64,000 nucleotides of DNA. It comes from Nostoc sp. 'Peltigera membranacea cyanobiont' N6. Its GTDB lineage: Bacteria; Cyanobacteriota; Cyanobacteriia; Cyanobacteriales; Nostocaceae. The notes below the pieces were generated by a model. It worked only from the letters and a program-made list of their open reading frames with translations, was not told where the DNA came from and searched no databases. Location of the stretch: the NCBI RefSeq assembly GCF_002949735.1, contig NZ_CP026681.1, forward strand, positions 4,866,001-4,930,000. The letters run 5' to 3'. How positions within the stretch are numbered: the first letter of the stretch is position 1; each line of letters starts with the position of its first letter. Positions 28,106-37,455 of this stretch are shown piece after piece. A program made the position numbers and the translations under genes.

Positions 28106-29617
28106 ATGAAAGAAGAGCTCAATATCCTAATTCAAGCTCAATACCCTTTAATCTACCTTGTGACCTCCGAGGAAGAGCGGGCCGAGCAAGCCGTTTCCAC
28201 AATCGCCCAGTTGTTAAAGCCCCAGCGCCGAGTATTTATTTGGACAGTAACACACGGGATTGTGGAGTATGGTCAACCCCGGAATGTTACCCAACATAAT
28301 ACCGTGTCTCCAGAGGCGGCCATTGAGTGGATCATCCGGCAGAAAGAGCCAAGTATATTTATTCTTAAAGATTTACACCCCTTTATTGATGCGCCAGCAA
28401 CAAACAGATCGTTACGAGATGCGATCGCTAGCTTTAAAGGTACGCAAAAGAACATTATTTTGATGTCTCCCATGCAACAAGTACCTATAGAGTTAGAAAA
28501 AGAAGTTGTTGTTATAGATTTTACGCTGCCAGATATGGCAGAGTTGAATAAAGTACTGACTCAGCACGTAGACCAAAATCGTGGTCGGCGGTTGACAACA
28601 GAGGCTAGAGAAAAGCTTCTCAGAGCAGCTTTAGGTCTAACTAAAGATGAAGCTGAGAAAGTCTACCGAAAGGCGCAGGTAACTACAGGGCGTTTGACGG
28701 AAGATGAAGTAGATATAGTTTTATCTGAGAAAAAGCAACTAATTCGGCGCAATGGCATCTTAGAATACATCGAAGAAGATGAAACCATTGATGCAGTAGG
28801 TGGCTTAGAAGAGTTAAAAAGATGGCTCAAGCAACGCTCTAACGCTTTCACAGAAAGAGCGAGAGAGTATGGTTTGCCTCAACCAAAGGGGATGTTAATT
28901 CTCGGAGTTCCCGGTTGCGGTAAGTCATTAATAGCCAAAACTACTTCCCGACTGTGGGGTTTACCCCTGCTGCGGTTAGATATGGGGCGAGTTTACGACG
29001 GCTCAATGGTGGGACGAAGTGAAGCAAATCTGCGGAACGCCCTGAAAACAGCAGAATCCATTTCCCCAGCGATTTTGTTTATCGATGAATTAGATAAATC
29101 CTTTGCTGGTAGTGGAGGTTCTTCTGATTCTGATGGTGGGACTTCAAGCAGAATCTTCGGCTCTTTCCTCACATGGATGCAAGATAAGAAATCACCAGTG
29201 TTCGTGATGGCAACCGCCAACCGAGTAGAACGCTTACCTGGCGAGTTCTTGAGGAAAGGACGCTTTGATGAAATTTTCTTTGTCGATCTGCCAACACCGG
29301 AAGAACGGCAACACATTTTTAATATTCATCTGACCAAACGCCGTGAAGACATCTCTCGATTCGATCTTGAGCAACTAGCTAAGATGTCTGATGGCTTTTC
29401 TGGGGCAGAAGTTGAGCAAGCGATCGTTGCGGCAATGTATGAAGCTTTTGCCCAAGATCGGGAGTTCACCCAACTAGATATTATTGCTGCACTGAAGGCA
29501 ACATTGCCGCTGTCTCGAACGATGCAAGAACAAGTAACGGCTCTGAGAGATTGGGCCAGACAGCGCGCACGCCCCGCAGCATCCTCCGTAGCTGAATATC
29601 AGCGAATGGAGTTTTAA
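28106..29617 (+). CDS. ycf46: AAA+ ATPase Ycf46
   Basis: 503 aa. The N-terminal degenerate domain (NILIQAQYPLIYLVTSEEERAEQ) and the sequence RRNGILEYIEEDETIDAVGGLEELKRWLKQR identify Ycf46. The AAA core has Walker A GVPGCGKS, Walker B ILFIDELDK and the arginine-finger region RKGRFDEIFF. Ycf46 is encoded in some algal plastids and in cyanobacteria, where it has been linked to CO2 utilisation and regulation of photosynthesis; its exact activity is open. Confidence 0.95.
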   Translation: MKEELNILIQAQYPLIYLVTSEEERAEQAVSTIAQLLKPQRRVFIWTVTHGIVEYGQPRNVTQHNTVSPEAAIEWIIRQKEPSIFILKDLHPFIDAPATNRSLRDAIASFKGTQKNIILMSPMQQVPIELEKEVVVIDFTLPDMAELNKVLTQHVDQNRGRRLTTEAREKLLRAALGLTKDEAEKVYRKAQVTTGRLTEDEVDIVLSEKKQLIRRNGILEYIEEDETIDAVGGLEELKRWLKQRSNAFTERAREYGLPQPKGMLILGVPGCGKSLIAKTTSRLWGLPLLRLDMGRVYDGSMVGRSEANLRNALKTAESISPAILFIDELDKSFAGSGGSSDSDGGTSSRIFGSFLTWMQDKKSPVFVMATANRVERLPGEFLRKGRFDEIFFVDLPTPEERQHIFNIHLTKRREDISRFDLEQLAKMSDGFSGAEVEQAIVAAMYEAFAQDREFTQLDIIAALKATLPLSRTMQEQVTALRDWARQRARPAASSVAEYQRMEF

Positions 29618-29671
29618 AAGCTTTCCTCTGCCATCCCAGGGGGAAAGGCTAGCAGAAAATGCTAGCAGTTA

Positions 29672-29703
29672 TAAAAAAAGCCGCATCCTGTTAAGCGCGG
29701 CTT
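29672..29703 (-). terminator. Intrinsic terminator facing the minus strand
   Basis: AAGCCGC (29678-29684) pairs with GCGGCTT (29697-29703). On the minus strand the stem is followed by seven Ts, whereas on the plus strand no T-run follows. No minus-strand gene lies upstream, only the antisense of ycf35, so it may end an antisense RNA. A second small hairpin (GCTAGC, 29648/29661) lies beside it. Confidence 0.55.
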
Positions 29704-29758
29704 CGCTCAAAACAAACCGTTGTCGTTTTTCTCAATCTTCTCATTGGAGGAAACCCAA

Positions 29759-30109
29759 ATGTCTCACTTTAGCACCCTGCGTACCAAAATCACCGATGCC
29801 GAAATCCTCAAAGCTTCTTTGCGCGACCTCGGTATCAGCGTAAAGACTGAAGCTGATGTCCGTGGTTATAACGGTCAGCGTGTCCGTTCTGACATCGTTG
29901 CTATGTTGGATGGCGAATATGACCTCGGCTGGTCTCGCAACAGTGATGGTTCTTTTGACCTAATCGCTGACTTGTGGGGAGTTGCTAAGAAGCACAACCA
30001 AACCGAGTTGATCAACTCAATCAACCAAAAGTATGCTGTTAACAAAACTTTGGCTGAAGTAAAACAGCGCGGTTTGCAAAACGCCAATGTGAAATTGGTA
30101 TTGCAATAA
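29759..30109 (+). CDS. ycf35: DUF1257 protein Ycf35
   Basis: 116 aa from the ATG at 29759, which has GGAGG at 29746-29750; longer frames upstream lack an RBS. MSHFSTLRTKITDAEILKASLRDLG and RSDIVAMLDGEYDLGWSRNSDGSFDLIADLWG are the Ycf35 signatures. A small conserved cyanobacterial/plastid protein of unknown function. Its codon usage and strong SD suggest high expression. A strong terminator follows at 30178. Confidence 0.95.
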   Translation: MSHFSTLRTKITDAEILKASLRDLGISVKTEADVRGYNGQRVRSDIVAMLDGEYDLGWSRNSDGSFDLIADLWGVAKKHNQTELINSINQKYAVNKTLAEVKQRGLQNANVKLVLQ

Positions 30110-30177
30110 CAATTTCTCTGCGCGTTCCCAAAGCTGCACGGGTTAACCATATAAATAGCGGTTAGCCCGCTTTTTTA

Positions 30178-30213
30178 TCGGGACTGAGATTCATTTCTCA
30201 GTCCCGATTTTTA
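30178..30213 (+). terminator. Intrinsic terminator after ycf35
   Basis: 12-bp perfect stem TCGGGACTGAGA / TCTCAGTCCCGA with loop TTCATT, followed by TTTTTA. Confidence 0.9.
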
Positions 30214-30266
30214 ATGGTTTATAGGAAGTTATTGAATGAATGCTAAACCTGAATTTAGCTTTAATT

Positions 30267-30302
30267 AGTGTTCACAGAAAAAATCTGTGAACACTATTTT
30301 TG
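30267..30302 (+). terminator. Second terminator-like hairpin
   Basis: 12-bp perfect stem AGTGTTCACAGA / TCTGTGAACACT, loop AAAAA, followed by ATTTTT. It lies just before the stop of the convergent kinase gene and insulates the two units. Confidence 0.8.
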
Positions 30303-30322
30303 GTTGTAGAATGTCCTAACTT

Positions 30323-31417
30323 TTAGTTTTCGCTTGCTACAGGTAGACGGATAGTGAATCTACTACCCTGCCCCGGCTCAGATGTCACATCAATTGTGCC
30401 TTGATGTGCTTCGATAATGCAACGAGATAGATATAATCCCAAACCACTACCAGAACGCTGGTGTTTTCCTTGGCGAAATCGCTCAAATAATATTGCTTGG
30501 TCTTGTTTAGAAATTCCTGGACCTGTATCTTGGATATCAATAGTCACATTTGCCGGAGTGAGATGACAGTGAATATCTACATAACCTTTGTCTGTAAATT
30601 TGATAGCATTACCGATAATATTTGTTAAAACTCGCCGCAGTTCTACGCGATCGGCCATGATAGTGATTGTAGTTTCACCTCTATCAATATTTGCACTTAA
30701 TCCTTTTTCCTCAGCTAAGGGAGTTAATTCTTGGAAAACTTCACTAACTAATTCCTGAATATTGCAGGGAGAAATTTTTAAAGTTTTACAGCCTGCTTCA
30801 TGACGATAAACTTCTAGCAAAGTATTTACCATTTCTAGCAGGTCTTGATTACTGCCAATCATGGTATTAATTATTTCTTGCAATTGTGGCGAAACTTCGC
30901 AAAATCTGCCTTCTAGCAATAATTTTAAGACGCGGTTGGAGGCTACTAGCGGTATACGTAGATCGTGAGTAAAACGCGAGACAAAATCAGCCCGTAGGTT
31001 AGCCATCTGATCTCGTTCGTCAATACTATGCTTGAGGCGCAGGAGCGATCGCACTCGTGCATGTAGTTCATCAGGATCGAATGGTTTACGAATAAAGTCA
31101 TCTGCACCAGCATCAAGTCCTTCCACAACACTAGACTCATAGTGAGCCGTTAGCAGCAGAATAGGGATAAATGGCAACGCCTGATTCTGTCGGATGCGTC
31201 GAGTAAATTCATAGCCATCGAGTTCCGGCATCATCACATCCAAGAGAATTATGTCTGGCGGTGACTCTTCAACCATAGCCAGAGCAATTTTACTATCTTC
31301 TACCAAGCTAATTTCATAGTCCTCATCTTCTAGGACAGCTTCTAAGACTAGTAGATTATCAAAAATATCATCGACAACGAGAATTTTATCTTTTTTGACA
31401 GTTTTACTTAAAGACAT
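30323..31417 (-). CDS. REC-histidine kinase (response-regulator/kinase hybrid)
   Basis: 364 aa from the ATG at 31417 (MSLSKTVKKDKILVVDD). The N-terminal receiver has phosphoacceptor Asp in IILLDVMMPELDGYE and LTAHYES...KPFDPDEL. HisKA with FTHDLRIPLVASNRVL (phospho-His; Thr to Ile change from the common HDLRTPL). HATPase_c with NIIGNAIKFTD, DTGPGISKQ and GSGLGLYL. It is a soluble cytosolic kinase, controlled by phosphorylation of its own receiver domain. Divergent from a NarL-type regulator 300 bp away, a plausible partner. Confidence 0.93.
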   Translation of the reverse strand: MSLSKTVKKDKILVVDDIFDNLLVLEAVLEDEDYEISLVEDSKIALAMVEESPPDIILLDVMMPELDGYEFTRRIRQNQALPFIPILLLTAHYESSVVEGLDAGADDFIRKPFDPDELHARVRSLLRLKHSIDERDQMANLRADFVSRFTHDLRIPLVASNRVLKLLLEGRFCEVSPQLQEIINTMIGSNQDLLEMVNTLLEVYRHEAGCKTLKISPCNIQELVSEVFQELTPLAEEKGLSANIDRGETTITIMADRVELRRVLTNIIGNAIKFTDKGYVDIHCHLTPANVTIDIQDTGPGISKQDQAILFERFRQGKHQRSGSGLGLYLSRCIIEAHQGTIDVTSEPGQGSRFTIRLPVASEN

Positions 31418-31711
31418 GGCTAAATAAAAAAAGAAGTGCTTGGCTATCCCTAGCAAATCTAGTCATAGCTTACATCACCAGCGCTAAGATGAATTAAGGA
31501 TTCAGATTTTCCTTTCAAGTTTGCTGAATTATATTGTTATATCAACACTCTTGCCTTAGAAAGGCTTACAAGATAAGGTTATTTATGTCTAATGGTAGAT
31601 GAAATTCAGTAAATAATACCAAGAGCATTGCTTTTTGTATAAGATACCGAATAGAAGAATGAGATTATTTTAATCTGTACTTGAGATAGATAACAGTAAA
31701 ATTAAGCAACT

Positions 31712-32431
31712 ATGAGTGAAATCAAAATCCTCGTGATTGAAGATCACAATCTGACGAGAATCGGTTTACGGTCTGCCTTGCAAACCCAGCCAGAGTTTAA
31801 CATTGTTGGTGAAGCAGCCAACGCAGCCGACGGCATCAAGCTTCTGAAAAGTCTCAAGCCAGATGTTGCTACTATTGACATCGGTTTGCCTGACATGGAT
31901 GGGATTGAGCTAACACGCACGTTTAGGCAGTATCAAGCAGAGAACGAAGACTACACAACAAAACTGCTAATCTTAACGATGCAGAATAGCGAACAAGCAG
32001 TTTTAGCAGCATTTGCAGCAGGTGCAGATTCTTATTGTATGAAGGATATCGAAACAGAGAAACTAGTAGAGGCTGTGCAAACAACTTATGCAGGTAGCTC
32101 ATGGATCGATCCAGCGATCGCAGACCTTGTACTACAGCAAATACGTCAAGATTTCCCTGACGGTAACAGGGGAGCATCTGGAAAAAGAGTCTTGATTGAA
32201 GGTATTGACCCAGATACTGAGAAAAGTATAGTCAGCTATCCTTTAACTCACCGGGAGATGGATGTTTTAGAGTTAATTGTCGCTGGCTGTGACAATGCAG
32301 AAATTGCTAAAAGGCTCTATTTAACAGTCGGTACTGTCAAAACTCATGTTCGGGGTATTCTCAATAAACTCTGTGTTGCAGACCGGACACAGGCTGCTGT
32401 CCGTGCTTTGCGGGCTGGCTTAGTACCGTAA
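31712..32431 (+). CDS. NarL/FixJ-family response regulator (Rre1/Ycf29-like)
   Basis: 239 aa. Receiver domain with acidic pair EDH, phosphoacceptor Asp in VATIDIGLPDMDG and Lys in YCMKDI. LuxR-type HTH at the C-terminus: LTHREMDVLELIVAGCDNAEIAKRLYLTVGTVKTHVRGILNKLCVADRTQAAVRALRAGL. Similar to cyanobacterial Rre1/Ycf29 regulators, but that orthology is from memory. It is divergent from the REC-kinase gene and followed 124 bp later by ndhD. Confidence 0.92.
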   Translation: MSEIKILVIEDHNLTRIGLRSALQTQPEFNIVGEAANAADGIKLLKSLKPDVATIDIGLPDMDGIELTRTFRQYQAENEDYTTKLLILTMQNSEQAVLAAFAAGADSYCMKDIETEKLVEAVQTTYAGSSWIDPAIADLVLQQIRQDFPDGNRGASGKRVLIEGIDPDTEKSIVSYPLTHREMDVLELIVAGCDNAEIAKRLYLTVGTVKTHVRGILNKLCVADRTQAAVRALRAGLVP

Positions 32432-32555
32432 ATATACTTATCCGGTGATTTATTCGGTCAAAAGTATCACCTGTACAAAGATTTATTAAGAAATTGTTAC
32501 ACAGTTTAGTAAAATGACATAATTGACGAACAAATAAGTATTTTTCCTTATATAC

Positions 32556-34244
32556 ATGATAGCGGATCAATTTCCCTGGCTTACCGCGATTGTCTTGCTG
32601 CCACTCGTTGCCTCCCTGCTCATCCCTGTGCTACCTGATAAAGACGGCAAACGCGTGCGGTGGTATGCACTGGGTGTAGGTATTGCAGACTTTGCCCTGA
32701 TGTGTTATGCCTTTTGGAAGCATTACGATGCCAGCAGTGCTAGTTTTCAAATGGTTGAAAATTATGCCTGGATGCCTCAGTTAGGTTTAAACTGGGCGGT
32801 ATCAGTTGATGGACTTTCAGCGCCACTTGTGCTGCTAGCAGGATTTGTCACCACACTCTCGATTTTTTCAGCTTGGCAAGTCGATCGCCGCCCCCGCCTC
32901 TTCTATTTTTTAATGCTGGTGCTGTATTCAGCACAGGTAGGGGTATTTGTTGCTCAAGACTTGCTGCTATTTTTCATTATGTGGGAAGTAGAACTGATTC
33001 CCGTCTACTTACTAGTCTGCATTTGGGGTGGGCAAAGACGGCGTTATGCGGCTACGAAATTTTTGTTGTATACCGCAGCGGCTTCTATATTTATTTTGGT
33101 GGCAGCCCTGGCAATGGGGTTATATGGCGGCGGTGATATGACATTTGACATAACCGCCCTCGCCAAGAAGGAATATCCCCTTGGTCTACAACTGCTACTT
33201 TATGCAGGATTGTTGATTGCATTTGGTGTCAAACTTGCTGTTTTTCCGATGCATACTTGGTTGCCTGATGCACACGGCGAAGCATCTTCTCCTGTGTCGA
33301 TGATTTTGGCTGGTGTATTGCTGAAGATGGGCGGATATGGACTAATTCGCCTGAACCTTGAGTTACTTCCCGATGCACACATTTACTTTGCGCCCGTTCT
33401 AGCAATTTTGGGTGTTGTCAACATTATCTATGGTGCATTAAACTCTTTTGCTCAGACGAATATGAAGCGGCGTTTGGCTTATTCGTCGATTTCTCACATG
33501 GGGTTTGTACTGCTTGGGATTGCATCCTTCACTGATTTGGGAATCAACGGCGCGATGTTGCAGATGATTTCGCATGGTTTGATTGCATCAGTGCTGTTTT
33601 TCTTGGCAGGTGTTACTTACGATCGCACCCACACAATGGTAATGAAAGATATGGGCGGTATTGGTCAAGCCATGCCCAAAGTCTTTGCCTTGTTCACAAT
33701 CTCCGCGATGGCATCCCTAGCACTTCCCGGTATGAGTGGCTTTGCTGGCGAACTCTCGGTATTTGTTGGTTTAACAAGCAGTGATGTTTACAGTTCGACT
33801 TTCTGCACCGTAACTGTTTTTCTCGCCGCAGTTGGAGTTATTCTCACACCTATTTATTTACTTTCAATGCTGCGAGAGGTATTTTATGGTGACGGTGCAG
33901 CGCTCATCTGCGACATTAATAATGCAAGCTCAGAAAATCAAGAAGATGACGGAACAGTTTGTTTTGGTACAGACTGCTTTGTACCAGAAGATGCAGTCTA
34001 CGACGATGCTAGACCCCGCGAGATATTTATCGCTGCCTGTTTTCTGCTGATGATTATTGGTATTGGTTTCTATCCCAAGATGGCGATGCAAATGTACGAC
34101 GTGAAGACTGTGGCAGTAAATGCTAATCTTCGCCAGTCTTATGCCATAGTCTCGCAAACAAATCCCCAGATTTTTGCTAATCGATTCTTGGTTCCGCAAA
34201 TTTCCGAGGTTGAGGTAGCGCCCATTTTGGGAACTGTGAAGTAA
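32556..34244 (+). CDS. ndhD: NAD(P)H-quinone oxidoreductase subunit 4 (NdhD), paralogue 1
   Basis: 562 aa, about 14 membrane helices. Proton-pumping antiporter-like motifs: LLLFFIMWEVELIPVYLL (conserved Glu), GVKLAVFPMHTWLPDAHGEASSPVSMILAGVLLKMGGYGL, RRLAYSSISHMGFVLLG. NdhD is a membrane-arm subunit of the thylakoid NDH-1 complex that accepts electrons from ferredoxin. Unlike the second copy at 48.6 kb, its loop after LREVFYGD has about 25 extra residues with three cysteines (LICDIN...TVCFGTDCFVPED). Start ATG at 32556. The two copies are related throughout, so they are paralogues (D1/D2-type). Confidence 0.97.
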   Translation: MIADQFPWLTAIVLLPLVASLLIPVLPDKDGKRVRWYALGVGIADFALMCYAFWKHYDASSASFQMVENYAWMPQLGLNWAVSVDGLSAPLVLLAGFVTTLSIFSAWQVDRRPRLFYFLMLVLYSAQVGVFVAQDLLLFFIMWEVELIPVYLLVCIWGGQRRRYAATKFLLYTAAASIFILVAALAMGLYGGGDMTFDITALAKKEYPLGLQLLLYAGLLIAFGVKLAVFPMHTWLPDAHGEASSPVSMILAGVLLKMGGYGLIRLNLELLPDAHIYFAPVLAILGVVNIIYGALNSFAQTNMKRRLAYSSISHMGFVLLGIASFTDLGINGAMLQMISHGLIASVLFFLAGVTYDRTHTMVMKDMGGIGQAMPKVFALFTISAMASLALPGMSGFAGELSVFVGLTSSDVYSSTFCTVTVFLAAVGVILTPIYLLSMLREVFYGDGAALICDINNASSENQEDDGTVCFGTDCFVPEDAVYDDARPREIFIAACFLLMIIGIGFYPKMAMQMYDVKTVAVNANLRQSYAIVSQTNPQIFANRFLVPQISEVEVAPILGTVK

Positions 34245-34274
34245 TCTTTTTGACTAATAGACTTGTCAAAAAGA

Positions 34275-34328
34275 GCGATCGCTTTTAATGTTGAGGCGAT
34301 CGCTTTTATAATAGGGTTGTGCGATCGC
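34275..34328. repeat. Three HIP1 octamers in 54 bp after ndhD
   Basis: GCGATCGC at 34275-34282, 34296-34303 and 34321-34328. The first two, each followed by TTTT, can form a hairpin (palindromic octamers 13 bp apart) and could terminate ndhD. HIP1 is over-represented in this window, as in other Nostocales. Confidence 0.8.
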
Positions 34329-34470
34329 ACGGGACGATAAAAGATCAGTTTGGTGGCGTAAATGAACTTAGAAAACTGGTCTTGACAAAATAAAACTTTT
34401 ACAGATTAGATTTCCAATTAAAAAAGAATGTATTAACATAGGGATTAAAGTAATATTTATAACATTTATT

Positions 34471-35583
34471 ATGGCTATGCGAGACGCAGACAAGGATCGT
34501 CGCAAAAATCGCCTTGTCAACAATTCTAACCCAGGTGGAAAAGAATCACTTTCTTATCATGAGCTTAACCATTTTTTGAGGAATGCTCGTGCTGATGCGA
34601 TTCGATGGGAACGACTTGCCAAAGAAAATCAAGAAGCTGCGTCTCAATTTACTCAAGTTCAGCAAGATATCCAAACTTACCAAGTTGAAGTTAACGAGTT
34701 AAAACAGATATATCTGAATGAACAAAAAAATTATCAGCAGGCTTTATGCCTTTACAATGGAGAAAAAACTAGAGCAATTGAATTAATTGCCCAACGTGAT
34801 GAATGGCAACAACGTGCGAAAGAAAATCAGGAAGCTGCATCACAACTAACTCAAGTTCAGCAAAATATCCACACTTATCAAGTTGAGATTAACGAATTAA
34901 AAGAACGCATAGCAAACAATTATTTAATTTATCTTGATGAACAAGAAAATTATCAGCAGGCTTTAAATCGTTACAATGAAGCAAAAACGAAAGCAGTTGA
35001 ATTAATTGCCCAACGTGATGAATGGCAACAACACGCGAAAGAAAATCAGGAAGCTGCATCCCAACTAACTCAAGTTCAGCAAGATATCCAAACTTACCAA
35101 GTTGAGGTTAACGAATTAAAAGAACGTGCAGCACACAATTACCAGATATATCTTGATGAGCAAAAAAATTATCAGCAAGCTCTACATTGTTACAATGAAG
35201 AAAAAGCAAGAGCAACTGAATTACTTGCCCAATATGAAGAAATGAAGTCTGAGCGAGACAACTATTTAACTCTATATAATGAAGCACAAACACAACTTAA
35301 ATTTGAGCGACGTTCCAAGGCTGGTATTAAGGGATGGGAAACTCGCCGTAAAGCCGAGAACGAAAGGCTAAAACGGGAAATTGGGGAGATGGTCGTTCTG
35401 CTGCATGAATCCCTCGCAAGTAAGGATGATGCTATAAATAACCTCTACGTTGTAGCAAAACGCATGGATCGTATTCAATCTCTAGTAGATTCAGTGGAAG
35501 AGGAAACAACAGGTAATCCTGTCGGTCTGGTACAAAAATTTAAACGCATCTGGCTTGCTATTAAAGAGATACTTTCGGAATAA
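34471..35583 (+). CDS. Coiled-coil protein with three internal repeats
   Basis: 370 aa. Three tandem repeats starting AKENQEAASQ at 34618, 34816 and 35035: 66, 73 and about 73 residues, near-identical in DNA, so they arose by recent duplication. The whole middle is a predicted coiled coil (TQVQQDIQTYQVEVNELKE...). The N-terminus (MAMRDADKDRRKNRL) is basic; the C-terminus has RRSKAGIKGWETRRKAENERLKREI and a helical tail. No known domain. It is followed 12 bp later by another helical protein, probably co-transcribed. Function unknown; structural or partition-like roles are only guesses. Confidence 0.8.
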   Translation: MAMRDADKDRRKNRLVNNSNPGGKESLSYHELNHFLRNARADAIRWERLAKENQEAASQFTQVQQDIQTYQVEVNELKQIYLNEQKNYQQALCLYNGEKTRAIELIAQRDEWQQRAKENQEAASQLTQVQQNIHTYQVEINELKERIANNYLIYLDEQENYQQALNRYNEAKTKAVELIAQRDEWQQHAKENQEAASQLTQVQQDIQTYQVEVNELKERAAHNYQIYLDEQKNYQQALHCYNEEKARATELLAQYEEMKSERDNYLTLYNEAQTQLKFERRSKAGIKGWETRRKAENERLKREIGEMVVLLHESLASKDDAINNLYVVAKRMDRIQSLVDSVEEETTGNPVGLVQKFKRIWLAIKEILSE

Positions 35584-35595
35584 ACAAGCATCTTT

Positions 35596-36150
35596 ATGAG
35601 CAAACAATCAGCATCAAACATAGGAAATCAAAGTAAAAGTAAGTTAGGGGAGCAAATTCGTAATATTGCCGATAGACTTAAACAAGAAAATGAGGTGCAG
35701 ATCAAAGCCACTTCTCGTATTTTGGGGGCTGCGGCTCAAATTTCCGAAAATCATGACCGACTAATTAATGAGGTAGTTGATATGGTTGAGGAAGACCTTA
35801 ATAAACAAACTCAGACGTATCAAAAAGATATTCATACGGTTGATATTTTAAAGCAACAGTTTAAAACATTACGTGAAGCAAAAGATTACTTTAAGCTGAA
35901 AGCGGCTAGTTGGGAATCCCTCGCTAAAAAATTAAATGATTCATCTTCTCAAAAGCTTGTAACTGAAACTAAAACTCAGCCGTATCAATTTTATGAAAGT
36001 AACGGTATGGGAAAATTTGAACATGATGGCAAAATTTCTGAAGGGTTGACAGTTCATTTAGAAGAAGATGTTGCAGAAATATTTCCCAATGCTCAAGCAG
36101 TAAATGAAGCTCTACGTTTTCTAATTAGAGTTACGAAGAAAAGTTGCTAA
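35596..36150 (+). CDS. Helical protein paired with the repeat coiled-coil gene
   Basis: 184 aa, mostly helical (LGEQIRNIADRLKQENEVQIKATSRIL; LKQQFKTLREAKDYFKLKAASWESLAKKLND). The C-terminal part GLTVHLEEDVAEIFPNAQAVNEALRFLIRVTKKS resembles the strand-helix-helix end seen in RHH/antitoxin-like small proteins. No firm family. Likely works with the upstream product, which it follows by 12 bp. Confidence 0.75.
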   Translation: MSKQSASNIGNQSKSKLGEQIRNIADRLKQENEVQIKATSRILGAAAQISENHDRLINEVVDMVEEDLNKQTQTYQKDIHTVDILKQQFKTLREAKDYFKLKAASWESLAKKLNDSSSQKLVTETKTQPYQFYESNGMGKFEHDGKISEGLTVHLEEDVAEIFPNAQAVNEALRFLIRVTKKSC

Positions 36151-36511
36151 AAAAGTAAATTTAACAGTCCAATATTTATAATTGATTTTATAGGAAAGTC
36201 GCATTCGTGCTTTCCAAAACTTACTCAATATTAAACTCCACTAAACGTTGTGTCTCAGATAATTAACTTAAAAGTTGTGTATCCTAAATTACTTTTGAAA
36301 ATGACATTTGTAGATTGAGTGGAGCGATCGCATAATCCAAGCATTTAAATTCCCATAGTAGAATTTTGCTAGAGCCACAAGCACTGAAACTCAAGGATCG
36401 GAGGATAGATTAAGGAAAAGTAAATCAAAGTATCCCCAGCAATGCTTAAAAACTCGCCCCAAACTGCTACCAATACATGGGATGCTAGTTGATGATTACT
36501 GAGTTTTGCCA
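36151..36511. other. Spacer before thrB
   Basis: 361 bp with no gene, one GCGATCGC site and no strong hairpin. Contains the thrB promoter by position only. Confidence 0.5.
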
Positions 36512-37426
36512 ATGTCTGTTGTTTCTACCATCACTGTTACCGTTCCCGCCACAACTGCGAATTTGGGGCCAGGTTTTGATTGCATCGGTGCAGCTTTAAA
36601 GCTGTACAACGAGTTCAAGTTCACTCGCATAGAAGAGGGTGGACTAACTATTCATGTCACTGGTACTGAAGCTGAACGTGTCCAAACAGATGAGAGCAAT
36701 CTCCTCTACCAAGCGTTTATCAAGTTCTATCAACATATAGAGCAAACGCCACCGGCTGTGAAAATAGAGATTAAGTTAGGCGTTCCTTTGGCGAGAGGTT
36801 TGGGTAGTTCGGCGACAGCAATTGTTGGTGGCTTGGTTGCTGCTAATCAACTTGAGGGTGCAACTCTGTCTCAGTCGCAGGTGATGGAGTTAGCGATCGC
36901 AATAGAAGGACATCCTGATAATGTAGTTCCAGCTTTGTTGGGAGGATGTCGTCTCGCTGCTACCAGTGGCGCAGGTTGGGAAATTTGTGATGTTCCCTGG
37001 CATAAAGATGTTGTACCAGTTGTGGCAATTCCTAATTTTGAACTTTCCACTTCAGAAGCACGCGGCGTTCTCCCCACTGAAGTAAGTCGCGCCGATGCGA
37101 TTTTCAATACAGCACATTTGGGGTTATTGTTGCGCGGTTTGGAAACTGGGAACGGACAATGGTTAAAGACAGCTTTGCAAGATAAGTTACATCAGCCCTA
37201 TCGTAAAGCTTTGATTCCTGGTTATGATGCTCTCAACATTGCAGTTGTTAGTGCTGGTGCTTATGGTATGGTGATTAGTGGTGCGGGGCCGACACTGTTA
37301 GCTTTGGCGGATAAATTACACTCAAAGGCTGTGGAGGCGGCAATGTTAGCTGCTTGGCAAGAAGAAGGAATTACAGCCGAGGTGCGATCGCTCTCTCTTG
37401 ATACCCAAGGCGCAAAAAGCTTTTAA
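36512..37426 (+). CDS. thrB: Homoserine kinase
   Basis: 304 aa from the ATG at 36512 (MSVVSTITVTVPATTANLGPGFDC); the frame is open to a TTG six bases earlier. GHMP kinase: PATTANLGPGFDCIG, ATP-binding PLARGLGSSATAIVGG, EGHPDNVVPALLGG and VISGAGPTLLAL. It phosphorylates homoserine for threonine synthesis in the cytosol. A coiled-coil gene follows 29 bp later. Confidence 0.97.
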   Translation: MSVVSTITVTVPATTANLGPGFDCIGAALKLYNEFKFTRIEEGGLTIHVTGTEAERVQTDESNLLYQAFIKFYQHIEQTPPAVKIEIKLGVPLARGLGSSATAIVGGLVAANQLEGATLSQSQVMELAIAIEGHPDNVVPALLGGCRLAATSGAGWEICDVPWHKDVVPVVAIPNFELSTSEARGVLPTEVSRADAIFNTAHLGLLLRGLETGNGQWLKTALQDKLHQPYRKALIPGYDALNIAVVSAGAYGMVISGAGPTLLALADKLHSKAVEAAMLAAWQEEGITAEVRSLSLDTQGAKSF

Positions 37427-37455
37427 TATTTTACTCTGCACTTAAAACTCGATTT

